From the NCBI GenBank assembly GCA_033807695.1, contig CM066300.1, positions 3,100,001 through 3,164,000 of the forward strand: a stretch of DNA of 64,000 bases, given 5' to 3'. The position numbers and the translations under genes are program-made. The stretch comes from Daedaleopsis sinensis. Lineage: Eukaryota > Basidiomycota > Agaricomycetes > Polyporales > Polyporaceae. Under the pieces are notes generated by a model, which was not told the DNA's origin, did no database searches, and was given only the letters and a program-made list of their open reading frames with translations. Shown in pieces: positions 21,601 to 33,293 of the stretch (position 1 is the first letter of the stretch; each line of letters opens with the position of its first letter).

Positions 21601-23245
21601 CCTAGAATTGAGCGTCCGCCCACACTCTTCCTTCAGCATCTCCGAGCGGTTGAACGTGCTATTGGAACGAGGCCATCACTGCTCTACGTCTACATTGAAG
21701 ACGACTAGGATTCTAATTGGTCACCATCGTCCTTGGGCCGTCATGGGACCATGGACCGTGCTGGCATCCTTCATTATGATGGTAGGTTGCTGGCCAAATA
21801 CGAAGGTCCAATTACGGGAGGCTATCTTCGACCGAGAAGTTGCCGCTGACTAGTTCGCATGATGTGCTAAAGGAGCAGGGATAGCAACTTACAAGGCGCG
21901 ATAATAGACACCCGTCGTGTCTAGGTTCCGACCGCACGAGTCAGCTATAGACACATGCAATGGAAGGACCGGTCCCAGGTCGGTGAATCGACGAAGGCCT
22001 GACCCTCTGGAGTTCAATCGTTGCCAGAGGCGGGCGGTAGTGTCATCTAGGCTACCAGGACCCTCTGGGCTTCATGGGCATGTGCTGCGTGCATGAGGAT
22101 TCGATGGAAGGAGAGCTCTGAAAGAGGATATACCGAAGACTTCAGGAGGCAGTAGACAGCCAGGGTGCGGTCGTTCAACGAGGGCTCTACGTCCGAAGAT
22201 CGAGCGCTAGCGGTTTGTTCCAACTTCTCCGACTTCCATATGGCAACACCGAGTCAACCACTTTGCCGCCTACTAAGCTTGCCACAAGGTTAACGTTGAC
22301 CGGCCGGGGCTACCACTGATCCTGCCAGGAGGGGTCACCCTCACAGCCCGTGAATCAAAGTGCTAGGGTTATTGACCCGGCTGTAAATTACTGTCGGTGA
22401 ACAGGAGATGTCTGGATCCATATGTACAGCTCGCCCGCGTCGAGGTATATGTAGTACGTATATACTACCCGATCGATAAGCTCTCGTAGCGTTCTCCAGC
22501 GTGTCCGAATTCACCTCCAGCACGCACAGGCACTGGCTGCAGTTATTTTCGTTCCTCGTAACGACTGCGCTGAGACCAAAGTTTGACGGATCTTCAAATT
22601 TATGAAGGCTTTCTCGACTTTCGGCCGTAGCAGTAGCCAAAATTGTAGAAAGCCTCCATTAGGTCATATATATGCATCTGTACATCTGCGCCCTCTGAGG
22701 ACTCGAGGACTAGTGAGGCATGTCATTTAGAAACGAGTTCCGATTCACAGTGTCAAGACATCGATGTCGTCCGGAAGGCTAGTAGCGTCATATGATGTCC
22801 TGGAGGCTGATAGGAGGCAATTTCAGTTCGAGAGAAGTCTACGTTCCGATACGGCGTGAATGATCGTAAACATACATGCAAGTCGTGACAGAGTGAAATA
22901 TGGGGTGTACGATGGAGATGAGGATGGATGAGTATGCGTATTATAGCGAGAATAGATCGGGGAGAGTGCGGATGGAGCGATGCGAGTACAGCAGATTGAC
23001 TACAGAATGCGTTACGAGCTACAGAAAAACAAGAGCGTTTTGTTCGTGTGCGGCTTAGGCATACAGAAGAGCAAGCAAGAATCACGGAATCCAAATAACC
23101 TAGCAGGAAAAAAGAAAGTTGCCCTAGAAGTAGGCGGCGAACTCCCCGCCGACACGCACAAGCAGCCGGGCTCCCGCACGCCTGACGCGCCGCGGTAGCT
23201 CAGCACGTACCTTACACATACAGGGCCCACACTGCACCCCCTTCG
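21601..23245. other. 1.6-kb region without a supported gene
   Basis: Largest gap between genes in this window. Frames are short and lack recognisable domains. The longest (22341-22640, minus) has no ATG at its head and no family match. Base composition is more AT-rich than in genes. It may hold long untranslated regions, a non-coding transcript or decayed sequence; nothing specific was seen. Confidence 0.35.
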
Positions 23246-23639
23246 TCACCGGCGTTTGCTCAGCTTCCTCCCCGAAGCCTTCGCCGCCGCGCTCATATGG
23301 GCCGTCTCGCGCTCCCTCGCGATCTCCGCCTCCCTCGCGTAGTCCGGCTGGAACATGCCCTGCATCGGGACCTCGCGGGGGATCGCCCGCGCGCGTTCCT
23401 TCTCGCGCTTGGCAGCCTCCTTCTCGCGCCTGGCCTCCTCCTTCTCGCGCCGCTTACGCTCCTCCTTCGTCTCCTCCTTGGGCGGCTCCGCGAACCGCAC
23501 CCGCGCCGCGAACATCGCCGCAGTCGCGCTCGACCCCGCCGCGTCGCCCTCCGCAGGGCCCGGCGCGGGGACGCCGAGCGTGTGCCGCTTCTTCAGGAGG
23601 TTCGGGCCGTGGCTCATGGGGATGTCCTTCGCACGCCCC

Positions 23640-23677
<38 letters not shown>

Positions 23678-25816
23678 CTGCTGGTGTGTAGGCGTCACGG
23701 GCGCAGGCTTCGCGGCGGAGGGCTGCTTTGGGGGAACGGCGGGACCGTGCCGCTGGGCGAGGATCTCGACGTGCGCCTGCCCTGGCTGCAGACGCTGGTT
23801 CTGCTGCGCGCTTTGCTGCAATGGCGCGGGCATGACCAGCTTTTTGGGCAGGTGACGGGGGAGAAACGGTGTGGACTTCTCCTGGCGCGGTGGGGGGAGA
23901 GAGATGTCGGGCCGTGGAACGACGCTGGAGGAAGGTAGGTCTGGGCGAGCTTGCATCATCGATTGTGGACGTAACGAGTGCGGTGGTGCATCCTGCCGAC
24001 TAGGGCGCGCATTGGAGAAAGCCGGCTGAGCGGGAGAGTGAAGGTTGGTCTCGGCAGGCGCCCTTTGCGGGGCACCGCTGGGCACGGGTGAGGGCTGGGA
24101 CTGCATGGTGCGCTGAGGCTGACGAGCCTGCGATTGCTGCGGTCGACTCTGATTCTGAGAACCTTGGTCCGGGAGAGAACCGTGCCGGGGTGCAGGAGTC
24201 GTGTGCATGGCACTCATGTGCACATTACTATACAGGTCGGGCGTGGGTGGCGCGGAGCCTGTCGGGGGAACGTGCCGCTGCACCGGAAGCATGAGGGGGC
24301 TCATGGGAGGTGAAGTGACCGGAAAATTCCCGGAAGGAGGCATGGGAGGCACCACATTCGGGTCTAGTTGTTGCGGCACGCCGTTGCCAGCACTCTGCGG
24401 TTGATACTGAGAGAACGATGGGAATATCTGTCCAGGAGTCACTCCAAGAGAGACATCGAGAGGCTGAACGGGTTTGCGTTTCGGACGCTACCAACATAGA
24501 CCAAAAAAATTAGTGAGGGTTTCAGTGGGCACGAGCAGAACTGTAACACGGACCTGTTTAGGCTTCTGGTCGGAAACGCTGGAAGACTCTGGGTGCGTCG
24601 AAGCAGCTTTAGCAATTGCCTCATACGGCCCATCGTGATGCCAGGCAAACCCGAGCGGATCCGACTCATCGAGTTCGTCTATGCGGTCGAGATCGCGCGG
24701 AGCGGCTATAATGCTCGGGTTCTTGCTGTTGCGCCTGCGATGAGGAGGCGGGGCTGCCGCAGGCTGTGGGGGAGGAGCGGGGATGGGGACGGTGGATGGT
24801 CGTGGGGGAACGTCGACTGGATCTGGAGGTGGATGCAGCTCTGGGGCAGAGGCGTTCCTAGGAGTTATCGGTGGACGAGTGGCGGTAGACTGCACTGTGG
24901 ATGTCTTGATCGCAGATGTGCCATTCGAGGGGCGGGAGGCAACTTGAGGAGCCGAGGTGGTGGCGACCGGGTGTGAAGGAGGTTGAGATGTGCGTTTGTC
25001 GACAGGCAGAGGAGTAGACTTTGAGCCGTGGGGAGGAAGATGAGATGAGGCGGAGGGAGGAGTCGCAGAAGGAGTCTGCGGATTAGATGAAGAATATGAG
25101 TCTGTGTCGGAATCAGAGTATGGCGGAGGGGGTTGCCACATCTCTTGAGCGGCAAGGGATGCGGATGCGTAGCCTGGAGCGGACGCTGGGACATTGAGAC
25201 GACGGTCGTCGGAGGAGCCCTTGCGGAGATGGGAGCCTTGGGTAGATGTACGCGATACAGGTGGAGGAACGGGGATGACTGGGAGAGGAACAGGGATAAC
25301 TCTGGCAGAGCTGGATCGGGCAAGATTGTGGGGAGGAGGAGAAGGAGGCACATACGGGACTGAGTAAGATCGGCCGTGGTGTATAGATGAGGGAGGCGAT
25401 GGGTCAGGGCCGTTGATGAGTCGCATGCGAGGGGGGAGATGGGAGTGGTCGACCTCTGATTCTTCGTCGGGGACGGTTGGAGCGTAGTCTGAAAGGCTAT
25501 CTGGGATGCTTGCAGGGTAAATCTCCTCGCGGTCGTTCATGCTGAAGAAGTGGGGGTTGGAGCGCGGATCCGGAGAAAAGGCGGGGTCATTGAGGAGGTG
25601 AGGGACTGGCCTGGAGACGGGGGAGAACTGCTGGGGCATGAACGGCGGGGGCTGGGGGAGGAAGGGGCCGGGATAAGATACAGGGAAGGGGCCCATGTTG
25701 AGCTGAGGGCCGGAGAAGGGAAAGAAGACGGGGCCGGGGTGCTGGAAGGAGTGGTGGAGGTGGGGCGGCAGCGAGGCACGGCGAGGGTCATCGTGGCGAT
25801 AGAGATATGCGTTCAT
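23246..25816 (-). CDS. Pal1-like cell-morphology protein, Pro/Gln-rich
   Basis: Two exons (25816-24554 and 24487-23246) give 834 residues. Most of the protein is Pro/Ser-rich and disordered. Around residues 375-395 is the only conserved block, LDESDPLGFAWHHDGPYEA, which resembles the HHDGP core of the fungal Pal1 family. Pal1 proteins sit at the cell cortex and growth sites and influence cell shape and endocytosis. A run of about 16 Gln lies in the C-terminal half, and the tail is a highly charged helix (KEERKRREKEEARREKEAAK). The start is the first ATG, 225 bp from the divergent SLD2 start. Assignment to Pal1 rests on one motif and could be wrong. Confidence 0.6.
23636..23685 (-). repeat. 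CAG/CAA polyglutamine tract
   Basis: Read on the minus strand, this is about 16 consecutive Gln codons, mostly CAG with some CAA interruptions, inside the Pal1-like gene. Such tracts change length easily by replication slippage. Confidence 0.9.
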
Positions 25817-26041
25817 CGGCGAGTGGCTGCGACGAGGAGGAGTCTATCACGAACGCCGTCCGTGTCCTGTTCTTGTACCAGACACCCCTAGCCAAAGAGC
25901 AGAGACAGACGCACCTGTCCTCCCCCACGCCTCCCCCGATACCCCCGATCAGGCCACTCGCACGTGCCCTCGCTCAACGCGTCCAGGCGCCCATCACCGT
26001 GTCTCTCCTGCACGCGTCCCTCTCCTTCACCCGCTCTCCCC
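25817..26041. promoter_or_regulatory. Divergent promoter of the Pal1-like gene and SLD2
   Basis: 225 bp separate the start codons of two genes on opposite strands. No clear TATA box is visible. Shared control is inferred from layout. Confidence 0.4.
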
Positions 26042-27819
26042 ATGGACCTCCCCACCGTGCGCGCACAAATAAAGGCCTGGGAACGCGACTTCAGGGCTGC
26101 CCATGGCCGCGACCCGACCATACAGGAGATCAAGGAGAAACCAGCCATAGGTGCGTCCCCGCCCTCCCCTCCACGCGTCTCCTCGCCTTCATTCCCCTCC
26201 CAGCCGCGAAATACAAGCTATACAAGTCCCTCTCCAAGACTCCTGCTGCTGCTGCTGCGATACCGGCTTCTTCCTCCCGCTCTGCCACGACCCCGCCACC
26301 ACCGACACGTCAGCCATCTTCCTCATCCATCCTCCCCAAGGCTCGTGCCGTCAAGGTCGATCCTCCCCTTTCGACTTCCAATCCCTTCTCTCCCGTTAAG
26401 AACAGGAAGAAGCTTTCGGATCCTGTCTCATCGTCGCAACGTGCATCTAATCAATCGCGGTCCAACCCCTTCGCGACCCCATCCAAACCAAAGCATAAAC
26501 AACCGACTCCTCCCTCTCCAGACCCATTTCCCCCCATACAGCCTCTCCTTCTCGTACCGCGTCCTCCAGCTACCCCCGCAGCCGATGCTGCAGTAACTCG
26601 AGCACGCAAGCGTCTCCGCGGAGAACCCGTCTCTCCTTCTCCAGTCAAAGAGAAGCGTCCACGCGTGTCCTCCCACGCTGCGCTCGCCTTTGCTGGGCCC
26701 GCTGCTCGCATTCAGAGCCCGGACGTCTCGGACGGAGATGAGATAGCTGCGGACCCGAATGACACCGTCATTGATGCCACTCCCCTCAAACCTCTCACAG
26801 TCGGAAGGAGCTTCAAAGCCCTCTTCGATGATTCCCTCCCAAATGCCGAGAACCGTTCCGCAAAGGCGTCGTCCTCTCGCAGGAAGGCTGCCTCTCCTGC
26901 TACTACCGCGCTCGGCATCAAGAGAGACAGATCACGCGCCCTCACCCCCTCCTCGGACGAGGATGAAGATTGGACGGTCCGGCCGAGGCTCAAGGGTCTC
27001 GAGACATCTGCCGCAATGCCGATGAAATCCTCGCATCCATCTAAGGCCAAGTCCGTCAATGGCAGACACGGTATCCCGAAGGCACTCGTACCTAGGAAAG
27101 ATAACCTGTGGTCCGACATCGCTCCCTCCAAGGCGTCACGGACTAAATCTTCTTCTACTATCCCTCAGAGTCAGCGTGGTTCTGCGCTTCCCATAACTTC
27201 AAACAAGCGTCCTCTCCCTGACGACTGTAACGATACCGCGGGCGCACCTCCCACCGCGAGAGGCATGAATGCTATCCTTATACCCCCTTCACCGCCACCC
27301 CCAGATTCTTCGCGGCCCGGAGGAACGAGGCTCCCCGATAAAGGAAAGGCAAGAGCCGCTCCCGCTGGTCGGAAGAAAGCGAAACTCGTTCAAGATACAG
27401 GTTCTGGCGGTGAGGACAGCATGGAAGACGAGATTCAAGTCAAGGAGATAGACCCGCTTGCGTACCTTCACAGCACTGAGCATGATGGAGATTCCGACTT
27501 CGACTGGGAGGCGCAATGGCGCGCACGACCGCCTCCAGAGGCTCTTGCTCTCTCCGAGGATCCCAATGAATCAGGGAAATTCGAAGTGAATCTCCCCGAT
27601 GATTTGCAACGCATCCTTGCCATCTCACCTGGAGCCATCAAGAGGGAGAGCGAGGAGGAGAAGGTCGTGCGAGGTCTTCTCTACGGTAGCCGGGAGATGC
27701 ACTATGACCCGGGCAAGGGAGGTGAGATCTGGGACGTCGGCGAGGACTCAGAGCATGCAGATGGTACAGAAGAGGACTGGGAGGGCGAGCCCGTCCCTTG
27801 GGAGACGGGCGAGTTGTAG
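26042..27819 (+). CDS. SLD2: DNA replication regulator Sld2/Drc1
   Basis: Two exons (26042-26150, 26204-27819) give 574 residues. The N terminus is the Sld2 signature: a helix (VRAQIKAWERDFRAAHGRDP) followed by IQEIKEKPAIAAKYKLYKSL, the helix being the part shared with animal RecQ4. Many Ser/Thr-Pro sites follow, including SPVK motifs typical of cyclin-dependent kinase targets. The C-terminal third is acidic and has the conserved stretch FDWEAQWRARPPPE. When phosphorylated by CDK, Sld2 binds Dpb11 and lets the replicative helicase load at origins in S phase. The intron interrupts the conserved N-terminal block in a position that restores the family sequence. Confidence is high from the N-terminal motif. 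Confidence 0.9.
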
Positions 27820-28391
27820 GCTGTGTACCAGTATGTGTCCACTCATCTGTACCGATTACTCACTTTGATCCACATGGATGCGTGTGCGGTGCAACACCAA
27901 CTCGAAGAGGTACTGTGGTCGTGTGTCCTCAACACGGACAGGTTTCATGCTCCCCGCAGAGGTGCATAACAGGCGTGCCCTGCCGCGTGCTACCGTATTA
28001 TGGGCGGCTATACGCACTCCTCCTTGCACCTGGCAGAGTTTGTCCACGTTGATCGTGCATGCTCACGATTCCAGCCGTACCCTTTGGTGCTCTATCAGTG
28101 CATGACAAGACACGATGAAGGTGCACTCTAAGCTTGTCACAGCTTCTGCCAGTGGTATAATTTCCTTCACTGCAGCGCTGTCTAACTCCCCTAACTTACT
28201 CTTCGTCGCATTGCATACCTGCGTGCTCCTCGAAGTCCACATCGTCGAATCTTCCATCCCACACCGAAGCTCTATATTGCCTCGAGATTGCCACCATATC
28301 TGTTGCAGGCGAACGTGCCAGGACCTCCCCCAAACCTAACGATCCGCAGGGAACGATCCAATAAGTACCCACACCACAGAAACCGCTCGCC
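27820..28391. other. Intergenic region before the F-box-like gene
   Basis: 572 bp with short frames on both strands. A minus-strand stretch near 28063-28257 (LGELDSAAVKEIIPLAEAV) reads well but has no partner exons or start that I can defend. It most likely carries the 3' end of SLD2 and the promoter of the next gene. Confidence 0.35.
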
Positions 28392-30965
28392 ATGTCTTCT
28401 GGACAATCCCTCTCACGTCGCTCGTCTCTTGTCGACTACATCTCACAGATCCCGCGCCCGCGCCTCGCCAGTCTCCGCTCTCGCAAGTCCACCGCTTCGC
28501 TCAAGGTCGATAATTATACGTCGTACGCTTTCCAGCAACAGAAGATGCTCCCAGCCATCCTCCGCGACGCAGACGTCACTCAGAAACTGCTCGAGGCCAT
28601 TCTCGACACTCCAGGAGGCCGGCGCTCGGTTTCCCGCCTTGCCCGCACCTGCAAGGCGTTCAAGGAGCCTGCTTTGAACGTCCTCTGGCGCGACCTCGAC
28701 AGTCTCGCCCCCCTCCTCGGGCTCTTCCCGAGCACCTTGCTGAAGCGTGCCCGCAGGCCGGGCCTGGGCCTGGTACGCTTTCTCTCTTCATCGACCCCGC
28801 AAGAGTCGTTGCTCACTCGCGCTGCTTCCGCGTTCCTCTCCACCATCGACGAACAGGCGAAGGCGCCAGAGCGCGATGACTGGGCCCGCGTCCTTGCCTA
28901 TGCGGCGCGCGTGAAGAGTGTTGCGTACGTCGAGATGTCCGGGAACATCGCCCCCTCGATCCTTCCGATGCTCGAGGAGCACCGCCCGGTCCCGTTCATT
29001 CTCCCGAACCTAACTTCGCTCACGTGGAAAGTGGAGACCGCGCCCAACCTCGACCGGTGCCGCATGTTCATGGGTCCGCACGTCGAGGCGGTCGTGCTCG
29101 AGGTGGGCTCCAAGAGCGCGAAGATCAACGACATCCTGGAGGAGATCGCGAGCCACAAGGGCCTCACGTCCTTCGCGTTCACGCTGCACACGAACCTCCC
29201 GGACAAGTTCACGCAGACGTTTCAGGATAACGTCGCGCTCGAGAAGCTTTCCCTCACCGCTCCTGGTGCGCTCGCGGCCAAGGTCGGCAAATGGGCCTCG
29301 GATCTCCCTTCTCTGAAGACATTCTCGGTCGATCTCTCTGCACGCTCCTCGACGGCGGTGGAGGGCTTCTTCGACGACATCAGCCCCGGATCCGGCTTTT
29401 CGACGCCCAGCTCGGTCGGTGGGACCGACAGCGGCGTGTTCTCGGGAGACGAGGTGGACTTTTCCGAGGCCCGCAAGGCTGCAGTGCGCCTCACACGCGA
29501 CGGGCCTCGCCGCGGCGCCTTCGCGAAGCTGAACAACCTCACGCTCACGGGCGATGCCGGGAACCTCGCGACGTTCCTCAAGCACCTCACGAGCCCGCTC
29601 GCGCAGCTCGACCTCGTCATGGAGGACCCGCCGCTCGGAATCGACTGGCACGACCTGTGCACGGTCATCGGCGAGTTCGCGGACACGCTCCAGTCGCTCC
29701 GCATCAACGCGACGAGCGCGTCGCGCTTCGGGGAGCTCATCCGTGCGACCTCGCGTGGTGGGGACGTGCCGATGCGCACGCTCCCGCTCACCTACCTTGC
29801 CCGGCTGCCACGCCTGTGGCGCTTCGAGGTGGACCTGCCTGAGTCGGTCATCTTTGAGGAGAAGGACATCCAGCACATCGCGAAGATCTGTCCGAACATC
29901 GAGACTCTGCGTCTTTGCCCGATGGCGCGCTTCCCGCTCACCGGGCCTCCACCCCCCATCACGATGGAGAGCATCGTCCCGCTCACGCGCGACTGCCGTC
30001 GCCTGCACACGCTCGCTGTCGTGGTCAACGCCACGGAGCTCGAGAGCGACGACGTCTACTCGACGCGCGTCGTCTGCTCGCGTGCGCTCCTCCGCCTGCA
30101 CGTCGGGCACTCTTGGATTAAGAACCCGCTGCAGACCGCCGTGCTGCTCAGCCACCTCACCCCGTACTTGGAGACTCTGAAATACTTCGACAGCAAGAAT
30201 CGCGCCGGCGCCGTCGAGGCCAACGCGGGTGCGTGGCAGAGAGTCGCAGAGCTTCTCCCTCACCTCCAGCACATCCGGCTGTCGGAGCGCAAGCTTCAAC
30301 CCCCGCCTACCCCCTACGTCCCTCCTCCATCGGCTGACAAGGGCATCGACGCGACGCCCCTCATGTTCGATGCTGCCGTCTCTGTCCGGCCCGAAGTGCA
30401 CGAGATGTCTGTCCAGGCGGAGCCGCAGCTCGTCGAGTGCGGCGTGCAGATCATGCCAGAGACCACCGAGGCGTCCATCGACGCGACTCCCGTATACGCC
30501 GAGGCGGAGGTCATGGCTGTGGTCCAGTACAGCGAGCAGAGCGTCGACGCCGTCCCCGAGACGGACGAAAAGGGCACGGAGCCCATGCCTATGATCTCTC
30601 TCGCACCCTCGGACACCGCGTCCGACACCTCGGACGAGAGCAGCCAGGCGGACAGCACCGCGCCCCCGCCGTCCATATTCACCCCGGGCGCTGCGGCGAC
30701 GGGCATCGTCAACCTGACGTACCGCGTCGTCCGCTTCTACACCGCGCCCATCCGGTTCATGTTCTCATTTATGCCTTTCAGTATGCCTTCTATGCCCATG
30801 CCCATGCCCGACCTCACAAAATTCGCCATCCACCCGCCCCACGGAACCGCCCACTACGAAGCTAAAGACGCGTCTGCAGAGGAGAAGACGCACGCCGACA
30901 CGGAGAGCCCGCACACGAACGGCACGGCGGTCATCATGGCGAACATCACTCCTGTTTGTCAATAG
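28392..30965 (+). CDS. F-box-like / leucine-rich-repeat-type protein
   Basis: A single intronless exon encodes 857 residues. An F-box-like helix set lies near residues 60-110 (LEAILDTPGGRRSVSRLART, then FKEPALNVLWRDLDSL). This is followed by about 500 residues of regularly spaced Leu-rich segments like those of fungal F-box/LRR proteins. F-box proteins present substrates to SCF ubiquitin ligases. Residues about 650-740 contain degenerate repeats around IDATP and VDAVP, and a hydrophobic Met/Pro-rich stretch (FMFSFMPFSMPSMPMPMP) lies near the end. The gene is very GC-rich at third positions, which produces a long false frame on the other strand. The lack of introns is unusual for this window. 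Agaricomycetes carry large families of such proteins; the substrate is unknown. Confidence 0.7.
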   Translation: MSSGQSLSRRSSLVDYISQIPRPRLASLRSRKSTASLKVDNYTSYAFQQQKMLPAILRDADVTQKLLEAILDTPGGRRSVSRLARTCKAFKEPALNVLWRDLDSLAPLLGLFPSTLLKRARRPGLGLVRFLSSSTPQESLLTRAASAFLSTIDEQAKAPERDDWARVLAYAARVKSVAYVEMSGNIAPSILPMLEEHRPVPFILPNLTSLTWKVETAPNLDRCRMFMGPHVEAVVLEVGSKSAKINDILEEIASHKGLTSFAFTLHTNLPDKFTQTFQDNVALEKLSLTAPGALAAKVGKWASDLPSLKTFSVDLSARSSTAVEGFFDDISPGSGFSTPSSVGGTDSGVFSGDEVDFSEARKAAVRLTRDGPRRGAFAKLNNLTLTGDAGNLATFLKHLTSPLAQLDLVMEDPPLGIDWHDLCTVIGEFADTLQSLRINATSASRFGELIRATSRGGDVPMRTLPLTYLARLPRLWRFEVDLPESVIFEEKDIQHIAKICPNIETLRLCPMARFPLTGPPPPITMESIVPLTRDCRRLHTLAVVVNATELESDDVYSTRVVCSRALLRLHVGHSWIKNPLQTAVLLSHLTPYLETLKYFDSKNRAGAVEANAGAWQRVAELLPHLQHIRLSERKLQPPPTPYVPPPSADKGIDATPLMFDAAVSVRPEVHEMSVQAEPQLVECGVQIMPETTEASIDATPVYAEAEVMAVVQYSEQSVDAVPETDEKGTEPMPMISLAPSDTASDTSDESSQADSTAPPPSIFTPGAAATGIVNLTYRVVRFYTAPIRFMFSFMPFSMPSMPMPMPDLTKFAIHPPHGTAHYEAKDASAEEKTHADTESPHTNGTAVIMANITPVCQ

Positions 30966-31322
30966 TTCCTCGAATATGGTTATGGCTCTATGCTTACTTA
31001 CGGACGACGTGCTGGCACTTTGTACGCGTAGGACTCTGGGAATCGGAATATCATTATTTCTCCGTCTGAACGCGTCGTATCGAGTGCCCCTGCTGACCCC
31101 TTTAACCAGCTCGAAGCCGTCGAAGAGCCCTCCCCGAGAGGGCCGAGGGTGCCCATCCGCTTCCAGTTTGGCGCTTGCACCGAGCCGCGCGCACCGTTTC
31201 ACGTGAGCGAGTCTCGATATGGCAGGTGCGAGGGAGAGCGCCTGTACGCGACGCGTCAGTCCAGTGTAAGAACCGCGACGAGCACTTGGCACCTTTCTCC
31301 CATCGCACTCTCGACGTACAAC
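30966..31322. other. Intergenic region, promoter of RPN5
   Basis: 357 bp with no supported gene; it holds the 3' flank of the F-box-like gene and the RPN5 leader. Confidence 0.4.
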
Positions 31323-33143
31323 ATGGCCGACCCCAAAAAGCAAGAGAAGGACTTCACGAAGGAGGTGGAAGCGCTGCTCACGGAAGTGAGGTCTCTCGCC
31401 CAGGTGCGCTCACGCTACTGCAGGGATAGCTTCATTGTGGCACTGACCCGGAGGTTGTACGCGTAGTCCGGAAAGCTTCAGGATGCGTTGGACAAGATCT
31501 ACGTGCTGGAGAAGCAGACTCGGAATGTACGTCCTGGCACTCTCCATGTGCGCCCTCGCAAGGTTGACGAGCTTCCGTGCAGGCTTCGGACATGAAGTCC
31601 ACTACCACGCTTGTGAAGGAGGCGTCCGAGCTCTGTTACAAGGCGCGGAATCTGGAGCTCCTGAACACCAACATCAGCACGCTCAGCAAGAAGCACGGAC
31701 AGCTGAAAGCGGCCATCCAAGCTCTTGTGGAGCAGGCGGTCGAATGGCTCGAGGACATCCGGAAGAACGAAGGCACAGAGAAGTGGCTCGAGCTGATCGA
31801 AACACTCCGGACGGTCACCGACGGGAAGGTCCGTCTCACACTCCGTGACAACCATAGTTCACTGGCATGAACATTGCATACAGATCTTCCTCGAAACCCC
31901 GCGAGCACGCATCACCCTCCTCCTCGCCCACTACCATGAATCCCAGGCCGCCGCTCCCTCCACCACCCCCGCGGCAAAGAAAGAAGCCTTCCAGCTCGCG
32001 TCGGACCTACTCAGCGAGCTGCAAGTCGAGACGTACTCTTCTATGGACCGGCGGGAGAAGACGGAGTTCATCGAGGAGCAAATGCGCTTCCTGATCGCGC
32101 TTGCCCGCGCTAAGGACAGCGAGATCGGCCAGGAGGGCAAGAAGGACTCGATTGGCGGTGGCGAGGCTGAGTGGGTAAGGGTGCGGGTGGGCGGCCGCAA
32201 GGTCAACGAGGAGTTCTTGAAGGACAAGGCCAACGAGGTACGAGCGATTTAATCCGGTCCCGGATCATAGAGCTGAACTTAGCCATCGGTTTAGGACCTC
32301 AAATTCAAGTACTATGAGATGATGATCCAGTATGCTCTCCACCAAAGTTCATACCTCGATGCTGCGAAGTACTACCACAAGGTCTGGGAGACACCATCAA
32401 TCAAAGAGGACGTCAATGGCCGGGGCCGCGAGGTAAGTGGATAGTGTCACGTTTATGCTATGCAGTGCTGACGGAGTAATAGGCCCTCGAACACATCGTA
32501 TACTACGTAGTCCTGGCGCCACATGACAACGAGCAATCCGACATGCTGCACCGCTTGTTCATCGACCCTGCACTTTCGCGGCTGGAACTGCACTAGTAAG
32601 TTTCAAGGACCTCCCCTCAGGCTACGCTAATCTGTTCGTTTAACAGTGCTCTTGTTAAGTGTTTCACTACCCCCGAACTCATGAGGTGGCCAGGTATCGA
32701 GCAGATCTACGGTCCCCACCTCAAGAAGACGAGCGTGTTCAGCTCACCCAAGTTATGGGAGGATCTGCACACAAGGGTCATCGAACATGTAAGCACAATG
32801 AACAAGTATTCATCGTCTAAATGCTGACATATCCACGCAGAACATCCGCATCGTTTCCCAGTATTACACACGAATTACCTTGACGCGACTAACATCTCTC
32901 CTCGACCTCACGCAACAACAGACCGAGGAGATCTTGTGTCGACTAGTAGTGTCGGGTACTGTGTGGGCGCGAACTGACCGACCAGCGGGTATCGTCAACT
33001 TCCGAAAGGGCAGGAGTGCAGAGGACGTGATGAATGACTGGAGTTCGGACATGCAGCGGTTACTGGGTCTAGTGGAGAAGACTTGGATGGGCGTGAACGC
33101 CGCTCAGGCGGCGCAATCACGAGCTGTGAAGGCGGTGTCATGA
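31323..33143 (+). CDS. RPN5: 26S proteasome regulatory subunit Rpn5 (PSMD12)
   Basis: Eight exons (31323-31403, 31467-31526, 31583-31828, 31884-32237, 32295-32432, 32483-32595, 32647-32788, 32841-33143) give 478 residues, close to the usual Rpn5 length of about 450. The N-terminal and middle parts are helical repeats (EKWLELIETLRTV, LKFKYYEMMIQYALHQ, AAKYYHKVWETP). The C-terminal PCI domain ends with RITLTRLTSLLDLTQQQTEE and a winged-helix segment (VWARTDRPAGIVNF). Rpn5 is part of the proteasome lid and helps hold the Rpn11 deubiquitinase in place. An acidic and Gly-rich insert (KDSIGGGEAEW) breaks one helix and may be lineage-specific. Confidence 0.95.
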
Positions 33144-33293
33144 TTTGTACAGGACTGTATGTAGCCATACCACGGACAGTTTCTTCTCTCTCCCCTGTGA
33201 GTCCTGAACGAACCATAGTATGAGCATTGAGCAACATCCTACATTAAGTAGGAAAGATAGTGTATAAAGCGACCGCGGGAGACCCTCCAGAAT

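Noticed and set aside
28115..28339. Small ORFs on both strands upstream of the F-box-like gene
   Set aside because: They overlap each other, have no family match and no supporting splice sites; leader or chance is more likely.
29010..30401. 463-codon minus-strand frame
   Set aside because: It is antisense to the F-box-like gene, has no domain, and is explained by the very high GC at third codon positions of the sense gene.
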